Origin: an uncultured Oscillospiraceae bacterium
Lineage (GTDB): Bacteria > Bacillota > Clostridia > Oscillospirales > Acutalibacteraceae
Length of the DNA stretch: 14,546 bases
Assembly: GCA_905193585.1 (NCBI GenBank)
Contig: CAJJPG010000035.1
Coordinates: 1 to 14,546, forward strand
Reading direction: 5' to 3'
In this document: positions 1 to 7,211 of the stretch, piece after piece
Numbering within the stretch: position 1 is the stretch's first letter
Layout: every line of letters begins with the position of its first letter
Notes under the pieces: generated by a model
What the model was told of the DNA's origin: nothing
Seen by the model: the letters and a program-made list of their open reading frames with translations, nothing else
The model's database searches: none
Translations under genes and position numbers: made by a program

Positions 1-37
1 AAAAATCGAACCTCACATTTTGTGAAGTTCGATTTTT
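1..37. terminator. Bidirectional intrinsic terminator hairpin
   Basis: Bases 1-11 are the exact reverse complement of 27-37 (11 bp). After one mismatch (12/26) the stem continues with 13-16 against 22-25 around a 5-nt loop. The outer ends are an A run on the left and a T run on the right, so the hairpin has a U tract on both transcripts. It probably ends the leftward EamA gene, whose stop lies about 50 bp away, and a rightward gene outside the window. Bases 38-87 hold nothing else I recognise. Confidence 0.75.
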
Positions 38-87
38 CTTAACTTAATGACATTGTTCTTATAAGGGGGATTTTTTATATCCGATAT

Positions 88-987
88 TTAGCGTTTAATG
101 TCTGAGTTGACTCCCCAAACACCCAGAATTATAAGTGCGCAAAATAGGTACTGAACAGGCGTGAAATGCTCGTGAAGTATGGTAACGCCCGCTATTACGG
201 TAACAACGGTTATTATGTTTGAAAAAGAAGCCGCCCTTGTGGCGCTTATTAACGTTGTGGAATAATTGTAAAGCAAAAACGCGACGACCGATGATACTAC
301 GGCAAGATAGAAAATCGCAACCCAAAAGCTATATGAGCCGGCTGCGGCGACAAGCTCCGATATGTATCTGCCGCGCAAAACCGCTATTGCCGCCGCATTA
401 AAGCCCAGAGCGCTTACCGAAAACATAAACCATGTTCGCTCAAAGGGTGAAAAGCGCTCCGATTCGCCGCGGCTTAAAATATTGAATACCGCAGCGCATA
501 AAACCGCCGCAATTAAAAGCAAAATTCCCGATATGCGGTTTTCCTTGCCGTCGTTTGAAATAATGCTCATAACCGAAACGCTTAAAAGCGATACGGCGGT
601 GCAAACGCCCTGCAATAAGCCCGGTTTTTCGCCCAAAAACAGTGCCGATAAAAGCATGACCGCCACGGGAACCAGCGCGATTATCACGCCCGACAGGGCG
701 GAGGAGACAAGGCTCAGCCCGTAAAGCTCAAATATAAAATAAAAAAGCGGCTGCGCCAGCGCCATTATCAAAAGTTTTTTCTTAGGCTTGCCTTTAAGCG
801 ATAGGCGGAATTTACCTGTAAGTGTCAAAAGACTCATAACAATAAACGCCACGGTAAACCGCACCGACAGAATTATAAGCGGGTGCGCAGCGCTGAGCGC
901 CATTTTGGAAAATATAAAGCTGAAACCGAAAATTGTGTTTGCCGCAAGCGCCGCGGCAGCACCGATAAGTTTATTTTTGTTTTTCAT
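88..987 (-). CDS. EamA/DMT-superfamily transporter
   Basis: This is a polytopic membrane protein of 299 residues from the preferred start, with about ten hydrophobic segments in two EamA repeats. Each half contains the typical late-repeat pattern: ALVPVAVMLLSALFLGEK in the first, and FSNIITVVTVIAGVTILHEH in the second. The family (drug/metabolite transporters, RhaT/YdcZ-like) exports or imports small metabolites, and the substrate cannot be read from sequence. The length is normal for the family. An in-frame ATG exists 36 nt upstream (ending at 1023), but a TTGACA-N17-TAAACT promoter lies at 1042-1014 on this strand, so that ATG would lie at or upstream of the transcription start. A GGAG (1002-999) precedes the ATG at 987. 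The gene is monocistronic, is transcribed away from the division operon, and ends before a bidirectional terminator. Confidence 0.9.
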   Translation of the reverse strand: MKNKNKLIGAAAALAANTIFGFSFIFSKMALSAAHPLIILSVRFTVAFIVMSLLTLTGKFRLSLKGKPKKKLLIMALAQPLFYFIFELYGLSLVSSALSGVIIALVPVAVMLLSALFLGEKPGLLQGVCTAVSLLSVSVMSIISNDGKENRISGILLLIAAVLCAAVFNILSRGESERFSPFERTWFMFSVSALGFNAAAIAVLRGRYISELVAAAGSYSFWVAIFYLAVVSSVVAFLLYNYSTTLISATRAASFSNIITVVTVIAGVTILHEHFTPVQYLFCALIILGVWGVNSDIKR

Positions 988-1013
988 TCGTCCGTTTTCT
1001 CCGTTTTTAGTTG

Positions 1014-1042
1014 AGTTTAACATTAGAACGGCGAAATGTCAA
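1014..1042 (-). promoter_or_regulatory. Sigma-A-like promoter for the EamA gene
   Basis: On the minus strand, a perfect -35 TTGACA (1042-1037) is followed by a 17-bp spacer and a -10 of TAAACT (1019-1014; 4 of 6). The predicted transcription start is near 1007. That gives a very short leader holding only the GGAG site and placing translation start at 987. Confidence 0.65.
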
Positions 1043-1077
1043 GCAAACAGGAACATTTTTGGTGAAAAATCTACAGT

Positions 1078-1107
1078 TTGACACCCCCGATTTTCGTCAC
1101 CTGTAAT
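1078..1107 (+). promoter_or_regulatory. Upstream promoter of the regulator-ftsEX block
   Basis: A perfect TTGACA (1078-1083) is followed by an 18-bp spacer and TGTAAT (1102-1107; 5 of 6). It would give a leader of about 105 nt ahead of the regulator gene. It lies back to back with the leftward EamA promoter. Confidence 0.5.
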
Positions 1108-1145
1108 GATTTTGTAACTTTTTTATGTATTTTCTTGATTATGAC

Positions 1146-1174
1146 TTGCAAAACGAAACGAAATTGTGTAAAAT
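1146..1174 (+). promoter_or_regulatory. Proximal promoter of the regulator-ftsEX block
   Basis: TTGCAA (1146-1151; 5 of 6), a 17-bp spacer and TAAAAT (1169-1174; 5 of 6). The predicted start near 1181 falls directly beside the palindrome at 1183-1198. Confidence 0.6.
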
Positions 1175-1182
1175 AGAATTAC

Positions 1183-1198
1183 TAATATTGCAATATTA
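1183..1198. repeat. 16-bp perfect palindrome, possible operator
   Basis: TAATATTG is followed immediately by its exact reverse complement CAATATTA, with no spacer. The site starts about 2 bp after the predicted transcription start of the proximal promoter and 23 bp before the ATG of an HTH regulator. That position suits an autoregulatory operator, but no binding data can be read from sequence. As RNA it cannot fold well, because the hairpin would have no loop. Confidence 0.45.
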
Positions 1199-1220
1199 AT
1201 TTTTAAGGGATGTGCATAAT

Positions 1221-2297
1221 ATGTCAAACCGTCTTTTCCAAGGCGTAATCCATCAGATGAAGGATGCGGTAGACCGTACTTTCGGCGTTATTGATGAAAA
1301 TTTCACCGTTATTGCTTGCAGCGAGCTGGGCAGAATAGGGGAGAATATCGATTCTTTCCCGGTTCCCTCGGCGGATGTTTATGTAACCGGCGGCTACACC
1401 TTTAAGAGCCTCGGCACCACGCAGGGAACAAACTACATAGTTTTTGTTGAGGGCGACGATGTTATTGCGGCGAAATACGCGGCGGTTTTAGCTGTTTCCT
1501 TTGCAAACATCAAGTTTTATTATGATGAAAAATACGACCGCAGCAACTTTATCAAGAACATAATTCTCGATAATATTCTGCCGGGCGATATATACCTAAA
1601 GGCGCGTGAGCTTTACTTTAATTCGGACGTTTCGCGCACCGTAATACTCATTCGTGGGGTTGAAACGCACGACGTTTCCATTTACGACGTTGTTCAGAAT
1701 CTTTTCCCGGACAAGTCTAAGGATTTCGTTATAAACATTAACGAAACCGATATTGCGCTTGTTAAGGAAACCAAACCGGGAATTGATACCAAAACCATTG
1801 AAAAGCTTGCTTCCACCATTGCCGATACCATTTCGGGCGAGTTCTACGCTCAGGTAGTTGTAGGTATAGGCACAACGGTGGATACCCTCAAAGACCTTGC
1901 CCGTTCCTTTAAAGAGGCTCAGACGGCGCTTGAAGTCGGCAAGGTATTCGATACCGAAAAGACCATTATTTCTTACGATAACTTAGGTATTGCAAGACTT
2001 ATTTATCAGCTGCCTACAACCCTTTGCGAAACCTTCTTAAAGGAAGTTTTCAAGCGCGGCTCTATTGAAAGCCTCGACCAGGAGACACTGTTCACAATTC
2101 AGCGCTTCTTTGAAAATAACCTCAACGTTTCGGAGACTTCAAGAAAGCTGTTTGTTCACCGCAACACCCTGGTTTACAGACTTGAAAAGATAAAGAAGAT
2201 AACAGGACTTGACCTGCGTGAATTTGACCACGCAATTATCTTTAAAATTGCCCTTATGGTTAACAAATACTTAAAGAGCAACCCCATTAAGTACTAA
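1221..2297 (+). CDS. CdaR/PucR-type HTH transcriptional regulator
   Basis: The protein has 358 residues. The last 60 or so form a PucR C-terminal HTH domain: NLNVSETSRKLFVHRNTLVY, then RLEKIKKITGLDLREFDHA, the pattern shared by CdaR (sugar diacid) and PucR (purine) regulators. The middle (about 120-250) resembles the degenerate GGDEF-like domain of CdaR proteins. The N-terminal 110 residues form a sensor-like region of unclear ligand. A GTG nine bases upstream (1212) is rejected because the AAGGGA site (1205-1210) would be 1 nt from it but 10 nt from this ATG. The gene ends 24 bp before ftsE, so it is likely the first gene of the ftsEX operon. The family usually controls catabolism, so a role in wall or division control is inferred from position only. 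Confidence 0.85.
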   Translation: MSNRLFQGVIHQMKDAVDRTFGVIDENFTVIACSELGRIGENIDSFPVPSADVYVTGGYTFKSLGTTQGTNYIVFVEGDDVIAAKYAAVLAVSFANIKFYYDEKYDRSNFIKNIILDNILPGDIYLKARELYFNSDVSRTVILIRGVETHDVSIYDVVQNLFPDKSKDFVININETDIALVKETKPGIDTKTIEKLASTIADTISGEFYAQVVVGIGTTVDTLKDLARSFKEAQTALEVGKVFDTEKTIISYDNLGIARLIYQLPTTLCETFLKEVFKRGSIESLDQETLFTIQRFFENNLNVSETSRKLFVHRNTLVYRLEKIKKITGLDLREFDHAIIFKIALMVNKYLKSNPIKY

Positions 2298-2321
2298 TTG
2301 AAAGTGTGGAACTGTCAGTAA

Positions 2322-3044
2322 ATGGAAGAAATACTCCTTAACCGTGAAGAACCGGCGAATACTGCGCCGATAATAGAATTCCGCGGCGTTTCAAAAACCT
2401 ACCCCACCGGTACGCACGCCCTTGAGGATGTTAATATTACTATAAACAACGGCGAGTTTGTTTTCGTTGTCGGCTCGTCGGGCGCGGGTAAAAGTACCTT
2501 TATGAAACTTATTATGCGCGAGGAAAAGGCCAATACGGGAATTATTACCGTAAACGGCTTTAACCTCACCAAAATGTCGCGCAAGCAGGTGCCTATGCTG
2601 CGCCGCACTATGGGCATAGTGTTTCAGGATTTCCGCTTAATACCCACCATGAACGTTTTTCAGAACGTTGCGTTTGCAATGCACGTTGTGGGCGCCTCGG
2701 GCAGAGACGTTCGCCGCGAGGTTTCAAAGGCGCTTTCAAAGGTGGGGCTCGGCAATAAAGCCCGCTCAATGCCCGCTCAGCTTTCGGGCGGCGAGCAGCA
2801 GCGTGTGGGCTTGGCGCGCGCGCTTGTAAACTCGCCCGACCTTATTATTGCGGACGAGCCTACGGGCAACGTAGACCCCAATATGTCCTATGAAATAGTA
2901 TCGTTACTGACCGAGATAAACAACCGCGGCACAACCGTGCTTATGGTTACGCACGACCACAACCTTGTGCGCGATTTCCACCACCGCGTTATTATGCTTG
3001 ACGGCGGAAGAATTGTAGCAGATAATGCCGGAGGTAATTTCTGA
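2322..3044 (+). CDS. ftsE: Cell division ATP-binding protein FtsE
   Basis: This is the ABC-type ATPase of the FtsEX complex. It works in the cytoplasm and drives conformational change in FtsX to activate wall hydrolases at the division site. Walker A GSSGAGKS lies at 51-58, the Q-loop glutamine at 102, the signature LSGGEQQ at 154-160, Walker B LIIADEP at 174-180 and the H-loop histidine at 211. At 240 residues it is slightly longer than typical because of an N-terminal tail of about 17 residues before IIEFRGVSKTY. An in-frame stop lies immediately upstream (2319-2321), so this ATG is the first possible start. Its Shine-Dalgarno site is weak (TGGA at 2307-2310), which suggests dependence on translation of the preceding regulator. 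It overlaps ftsX by one base. Confidence 0.97.
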   Translation: MEEILLNREEPANTAPIIEFRGVSKTYPTGTHALEDVNITINNGEFVFVVGSSGAGKSTFMKLIMREEKANTGIITVNGFNLTKMSRKQVPMLRRTMGIVFQDFRLIPTMNVFQNVAFAMHVVGASGRDVRREVSKALSKVGLGNKARSMPAQLSGGEQQRVGLARALVNSPDLIIADEPTGNVDPNMSYEIVSLLTEINNRGTTVLMVTHDHNLVRDFHHRVIMLDGGRIVADNAGGNF

Positions 3045-4138
3045 TGAAAATGGGAAGTGTAAAATACCTCGTCGGTGAGGGAGTTAAAAACACATGGGTA
3101 AACCGCCTTATGTCCTTAGCGTCGGTAGGCGTTCTGGTTGCCTGCATGGTTATAATAGGGCTTGCAATTCTTATTTCCGAAAACGTGAATAAAGCGGTAG
3201 GAAATTTAGAGCAGCAAAACGTTGTAATGGCGTATATGAAGGATTACAGCTGGGCGCTTTACGGGGATAAGGATACTTCGTCCAATACATCTTCTGCCGA
3301 CAGCTCCGCAGCAGCTGCGTCTTCGGACAGCACCACTTCGTCTGCCGCGAGCAGTACGGAAAACACCTCGAGCGATGAAAAGGCTGACGAAAACGGCATA
3401 AAGCAGAGCGATTACGTTATTCACAGTGATGAAGAGGCGAAAGCGCTTTGCGATGAAATAGCAAAGCTTGATAATGTAGCGTCGGTTACCTATGTTTCAC
3501 CCGAAGAGGGGCTTGAAAGCGTTAAAAAATCAATGCTTGAGGGGCAGGAAAGCTATTTCTCATTTTTAGATGAGAAAAACGGAAACCCCATGCCCGGCGC
3601 GGCAAAAATTCAGATGAAGGATATGTCCCGCTTTGACGAAACGGTTGAGCAGGTAAAGAAATTCGACGGTATAAGCGATATTCAGTCGCAGAGCGACTTA
3701 GCGGAAAAAATTACCGCCATTAAAAAGGGAATAGGCATTGCGGGCTTTTGGATAATCGCAATACTTATGGTTATAGCGCTTGTTATAGTTTCCAACACAA
3801 TAAGGGTTACTATGTATAACCGCAAGCTGGAAATAAGCATTATGAAGGCGGTGGGCGCTACCGATTCGTTTGTAAGAATACCCTTTGTTGTTGAGGGCAT
3901 GTTAATAGGCGTGGTTTCCGCGCTTATAGCTGAGGGGCTTTTGTACTTCTGCTATCGCGTGGCGACCGAAACAATTATAGGCACGCTCGGAACAAGTGAT
4001 ATTGTGCATTATTCCGATGTGGCAGGCTGGCTTTTGCTTGTGTTTATAGGCATTGGCATTTTCGCGGGCGTTCTCGGCAGTGTTATTATGATAAGCAAAT
4101 ATCTCCGTCACGAGGGCAGCGAATTTGCGGCGATTTAG
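3044..4138 (+). CDS. ftsX: Cell division permease-like protein FtsX with enlarged outer loop
   Basis: FtsX is the membrane half of FtsEX. It has four hydrophobic segments (about 24-45, 231-254, 281-305 and 326-350), and the large first extracellular loop (46-230) binds the coiled coil of a wall hydrolase or activator. The conserved region after TM2 (VSNTIRVTMYNRKLEISIMK, 248-267) is clear. At 364 residues the protein is about 60 longer than usual for FtsX. The excess is mostly a low-complexity Ser/Ala/Thr/Asp/Asn stretch at about 78-112, placed between the first strand of the outer domain (VMAYMKD) and the helix beginning IHSDEEAK. The start is fixed by GGAGG at 3030-3034 and the TGATG overlap with ftsE. 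Confidence 0.96.
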   Translation: MKMGSVKYLVGEGVKNTWVNRLMSLASVGVLVACMVIIGLAILISENVNKAVGNLEQQNVVMAYMKDYSWALYGDKDTSSNTSSADSSAAAASSDSTTSSAASSTENTSSDEKADENGIKQSDYVIHSDEEAKALCDEIAKLDNVASVTYVSPEEGLESVKKSMLEGQESYFSFLDEKNGNPMPGAAKIQMKDMSRFDETVEQVKKFDGISDIQSQSDLAEKITAIKKGIGIAGFWIIAILMVIALVIVSNTIRVTMYNRKLEISIMKAVGATDSFVRIPFVVEGMLIGVVSALIAEGLLYFCYRVATETIIGTLGTSDIVHYSDVAGWLLLVFIGIGIFAGVLGSVIMISKYLRHEGSEFAAI

Positions 4139-4146
4139 GAGGAAAA

Positions 4147-5358
4147 ATGAAGAAGTATTTTTTAAAGACTATAACTTTCTTTTTAACGGTAGCTATGAGC
4201 GTTTCGGCGGCTTTTACCGCTGCGCCTGTATATGCCGCAAAAACCAAGAGTCAGCTGCAAAATGAAATAAATCAGCTGCGCGCCGAACAAAAGGCTAATC
4301 AGCAAAAAATCGATTCGCTGAAAAACGATATAAACAAGCAGGAAGAGCTGAAAGACGCTATTATGCAGCAAATGACGCTTGTTTACAAGGAAATTGACGC
4401 CTGCAACCGCCAGATAAACGAGGTTAATTCAAAAATTGCCGCTAATAAGGCGGAAATTGAAAAGAAAAACACCGAAATTGAAAATAACAAGACCGCCTTT
4501 AAAAAGCGTTTGCGCGCTATTTATATGAGCAATACAGGCAGTCAGGTTCAGGTGCTTTTGGGTGCAGACGATTTTTCACAGTTTTTGGAGCTTTCGCAGC
4601 TTACCGCCAGTGTTTCCGCTAAGGATAAAAAAATGATTGAACAAATCGCAGCGGCGGTAAAGGTACTTGAAGAAAAGCAAAATGAAAATAATAAGTTGCT
4701 TGAAGAGCAGCTTGCAATAAAAAACACCATTACCCAAAAGCAAAAAGCCTTGTCCGACCAGAACAATCAGATCCAGTCGGTTATTTCCAAGTTAAATTCC
4801 TCAAAGGGCAGCCTTGAATCCGCCAATAAGGCAAAGGACGCGAAGATAAACGAAAATTATAAAGATATGGCTGATATTGACCGTGCTACAAGCGGCGGCG
4901 GCAGCATAGATTATGACGGTGGGCAATTCCTTTGGCCGACCTCGGGCAGAATAAGCGCATATTTCAAAAGCCCCGACAGTATTCATAAAGGAAAACATGA
5001 TGGAGTGGATATTGCGGCGCCTTTCGGTACTAAAATTATGGCAATATCCGACGGCGTTGTTACCGAGGTAAGAAACAGCTGCCCGCATAACTACGGTAAA
5101 TACCGTAACTGCTGCGGCAACGGCTACGGAAATTATGTTGTTATAGACCATGGCAAGGATGCTAAGGGCACAATTTATGTGGCATGGTATGCGCATATGC
5201 AAAGCGTTGCGGTATCTGTTGGGCAGACTGTTAAAAGGGGACAGATAATCGGCTACGTCGGTTCAACAGGATTTTCAACCGGCGCTCACCTCCATTTCGG
5301 ACTTAAAGTCAATAAAATATGGACAGACCCCATGCTTTTCTACACCAAAGTAAAATAA
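4147..5358 (+). CDS. Secreted coiled-coil M23 (LytM) peptidoglycan hydrolase, FtsEX partner
   Basis: The protein has 403 residues. A signal peptide (1-30, ending VYA|A) is followed by a long coiled coil (about 33-235), a short Gly/Ser linker and a C-terminal M23 domain (about 258-400). The LytM zinc and catalytic residues are intact: H284 and D288 in HxxxD, H350 in the YAHM motif, and H381/H383 in HLHFG. It should therefore be an active endopeptidase that cuts peptide crosslinks, unlike degenerate EnvC, which only activates amidases. The plan coiled coil plus M23 directly after ftsX matches EnvC/PcsB-like partners that dock on the FtsX outer loop. A Cys-containing insert (C312, C322, C323) lies inside the M23 domain. 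AGGAGG at 4137-4142 overlaps the ftsX stop, so the two are translated together. Confidence 0.92.
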   Translation: MKKYFLKTITFFLTVAMSVSAAFTAAPVYAAKTKSQLQNEINQLRAEQKANQQKIDSLKNDINKQEELKDAIMQQMTLVYKEIDACNRQINEVNSKIAANKAEIEKKNTEIENNKTAFKKRLRAIYMSNTGSQVQVLLGADDFSQFLELSQLTASVSAKDKKMIEQIAAAVKVLEEKQNENNKLLEEQLAIKNTITQKQKALSDQNNQIQSVISKLNSSKGSLESANKAKDAKINENYKDMADIDRATSGGGSIDYDGGQFLWPTSGRISAYFKSPDSIHKGKHDGVDIAAPFGTKIMAISDGVVTEVRNSCPHNYGKYRNCCGNGYGNYVVIDHGKDAKGTIYVAWYAHMQSVAVSVGQTVKRGQIIGYVGSTGFSTGAHLHFGLKVNKIWTDPMLFYTKVK

Positions 5359-5366
5359 TTTTTTTC

Positions 5367-5409
5367 AGCCGTCACCGGCTTATCGGTTTTCCGGTAGGTG
5401 GCGGCTTTT
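5367..5409 (+). terminator. Intrinsic terminator after the M23 gene
   Basis: Stem 5367-5376 pairs with 5397-5406 (10 bp including one G-U). After a 4-nt bulge (5377-5380), 5381-5386 pairs with 5391-5396 around a TTTT loop, and TTTT follows (5406-5409). The next gene's Shine-Dalgarno site begins only 9 bp later and no separate promoter is visible, so the hairpin probably attenuates rather than fully stops transcription into vanZ. Confidence 0.7.
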
Positions 5410-5429
5410 AAGTTTTCGGGAGGCGGGCA

Positions 5430-5957
5430 ATTATCAAGGCGAATAAAACAGCGTTTAGAATAATCACGGCGGCGGCGCTGGTATTATGGATGTCGCTTAT
5501 ATTCCTTTTATCCTCCCAAAACGCTGTGGTATCATCGGGGACGAGCGGGAATGTTATAAGGCTTATTGCAGGAATTTTACGCCCCGGCTTTGGTAGCCTG
5601 CCTGTGGCGGAGCAAGCGGAAATTGTTGCGTCTTTGCAGTTTTTAGCCAGAAAATCGGCGCATTTCTGCTTATATATGATTTTAGGCGTTTTAAGTTTTC
5701 TTACATTCATCAGCTATGAAAAATTGCTTTTCGCTATACGGCTCACAACAAGCAGCGGTATTTGCCTTTTATATGCCACGAGCGATGAATTTCACCAGCT
5801 TTTCGTGCCCGGCAGAAGCGGCGAAGTGCGCGACGTTATGATAGATTTTTCGGGTGCGGCACTGGGAATTGCCTTATCGACGCTTGTTTTCCTTTTGATT
5901 TGCAGGATAAAAAAGAAAAGGACTGAAAAAAATGAAGAACGAAAAATTCGGAATTAA
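5430..5957 (+). CDS. VanZ-family membrane protein, probable AUU start
   Basis: VanZ-like proteins are small polytopic membrane proteins. The founding member gives low-level teicoplanin resistance, while most chromosomal ones have unknown roles at the envelope. Seen here: about four hydrophobic segments, LSSQN after TM1 (27-31), RKSAHF (74-79), DEFHQLFVPGR (119-129) and DVMIDFSGAALG (135-146), all typical of the family. The first ATG is at 5490 (155 residues), but it lacks a ribosome binding site and removes the first half of TM1. The reading frame stays open upstream to 5412, contains no ATG, GTG or TTG there, and has GGGAGG at 5418-5423 exactly 6 nt before ATT at 5430, giving 175 residues with a complete TM1. 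I therefore prefer the ATT. A base error for ATG would give the same start. The last 26 bases overlap the next gene. Confidence 0.85.
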   Translation: MIKANKTAFRIITAAALVLWMSLIFLLSSQNAVVSSGTSGNVIRLIAGILRPGFGSLPVAEQAEIVASLQFLARKSAHFCLYMILGVLSFLTFISYEKLLFAIRLTTSSGICLLYATSDEFHQLFVPGRSGEVRDVMIDFSGAALGIALSTLVFLLICRIKKKRTEKNEERKIRN

Positions 5958-7194
5958 ATATTTCTACACAGGTCTTACGGCGTTTTTGGTAATTGCCGCC
6001 TGCGTTGTGTTTTTCTTTCTTATGTACCGTTTGCCCGGTATTTTCGCTTTTCTTAAAAAGCTGCTGGGAGTAATAGAGCCGGTTATAATCGGGTTTATTA
6101 TCGCTTACCTGGTAAACCCCATTGCAAACGCTATTAACGGTGGACTTTTAAAGCTTTCAAAGAAAAATATTAAGCTGCAAAACAATATTTACAAGAGGGT
6201 TGCGCGCGGCGTCAGCGTTTTCGGCGCATTGGCGGCATTTACCGCCGTGTTGATTTTGATATTCTATATGATAGTGCCGCAGTTTATTGACAGTATTTCA
6301 AGCATGGTAAAGGTTTTGCCGGGTCAGCTTGAAGACTTTGCCCAAAGGGTCAGCACCGAATTTGAGAAAAACAGCGATTTGCAAAAGGTTTTAACATCGG
6401 TTTACGAGTATGAGAAAAAGTGGCTGCAAAATGATTTTACCGCTTATGTAAACTCAATGGCGGCGTATTTCGCAAGCGGAGTTTGGAGCGTTGTAAACTT
6501 TATTAAAAACTTTGCGGTGGGATATATTTTCGCGCTTTACATACTTTATAATAAGGCGCTTTTAATGCGGCAGTTCAGAAAAATGATGTTCGCCTGCATT
6601 AAAAACAGCGTGGTTGAGCGCATTTTGCGCACGGGCAAAAGGGTTCACAGCATTTTCAGCGGCTTTATTTACGGCAAGCTGCTCGATTCCGCCATTATAG
6701 GCGTACTGTGCTTTATAGGCGTTACAATTTTCAAAATGCCGTACCCAATGCTTGTAGCGGTTACGGTGGGGGTTACCAATGTTATACCCGTTTTCGGGCC
6801 CTACCTCGGCGGCATTCCCTGCGCCGCGCTGATACTTTTAACCGACACTATGAAAGGCGTTTATTTTATAATATTCATAATTTGCCTGCAAGCGTTTGAC
6901 GGCAATTTCTTAGGACCGAAAATTTTGGGTAACTCAACGGGGCTTTCCGCCTTTTGGGTGGTTTTCGCCATTGTTGTGGGCGGCGGAATGTTCGGCGTGC
7001 CCGGAATGGTGATAGGCGTGCCGGCGTTCGCGGTTATTTATTACCTTATCGAAAGCTTTGTTAATTACCGTGTAAAGAAAAAGAATTTACCGCTTGAAAA
7101 TGAGTTTTACGACGCAAAGGTAGTGGAAAAGCTAAAGCCCGAAATTGCCGATTTGCGCGAACAGATTCCCCTTGAGGAAGAGAACACCGAATAA
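5932..7194 (+). CDS. AI-2E family transporter (PerM/YtvI-like)
   Basis: This 420-residue permease of the UPF0118/AI-2E exporter family has about eight hydrophobic segments. The typical region with few membrane segments lies in the middle (120-185). Two hallmark motifs are present: TNVIPVFGPYLGG at 292-304 and PGMVIGVP at 367-374, with LGPKILG at 337-343. Some family members export autoinducer-2 and others are Na+/H+ antiporters, so the substrate is not known here. The C-terminal tail (388-420) is charged and cytoplasmic. AGGA near 5918-5921 supports this ATG, which lies inside the end of the vanZ gene (26-nt overlap), so the two are likely translationally coupled. Confidence 0.92.
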   Translation: MKNEKFGIKYFYTGLTAFLVIAACVVFFFLMYRLPGIFAFLKKLLGVIEPVIIGFIIAYLVNPIANAINGGLLKLSKKNIKLQNNIYKRVARGVSVFGALAAFTAVLILIFYMIVPQFIDSISSMVKVLPGQLEDFAQRVSTEFEKNSDLQKVLTSVYEYEKKWLQNDFTAYVNSMAAYFASGVWSVVNFIKNFAVGYIFALYILYNKALLMRQFRKMMFACIKNSVVERILRTGKRVHSIFSGFIYGKLLDSAIIGVLCFIGVTIFKMPYPMLVAVTVGVTNVIPVFGPYLGGIPCAALILLTDTMKGVYFIIFIICLQAFDGNFLGPKILGNSTGLSAFWVVFAIVVGGGMFGVPGMVIGVPAFAVIYYLIESFVNYRVKKKNLPLENEFYDAKVVEKLKPEIADLREQIPLEEENTE

Positions 7195-7211
7195 TTGGAG
7201 AGTGAGTTTTA

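Noticed and set aside
1212..1220. GTG start for the CdaR/PucR regulator.
   Set aside because: The AAGGGA ribosome binding site would be only 1 nt away; the ATG nine bases later has proper spacing.
4801..5202. Long minus-strand frame opposite the M23 gene (133 codons).
   Set aside because: It is antisense to well-conserved M23 motifs, has no recognisable domain, and is a by-product of codon use; the same holds for other long antisense frames over ftsE, mfd and apgM.
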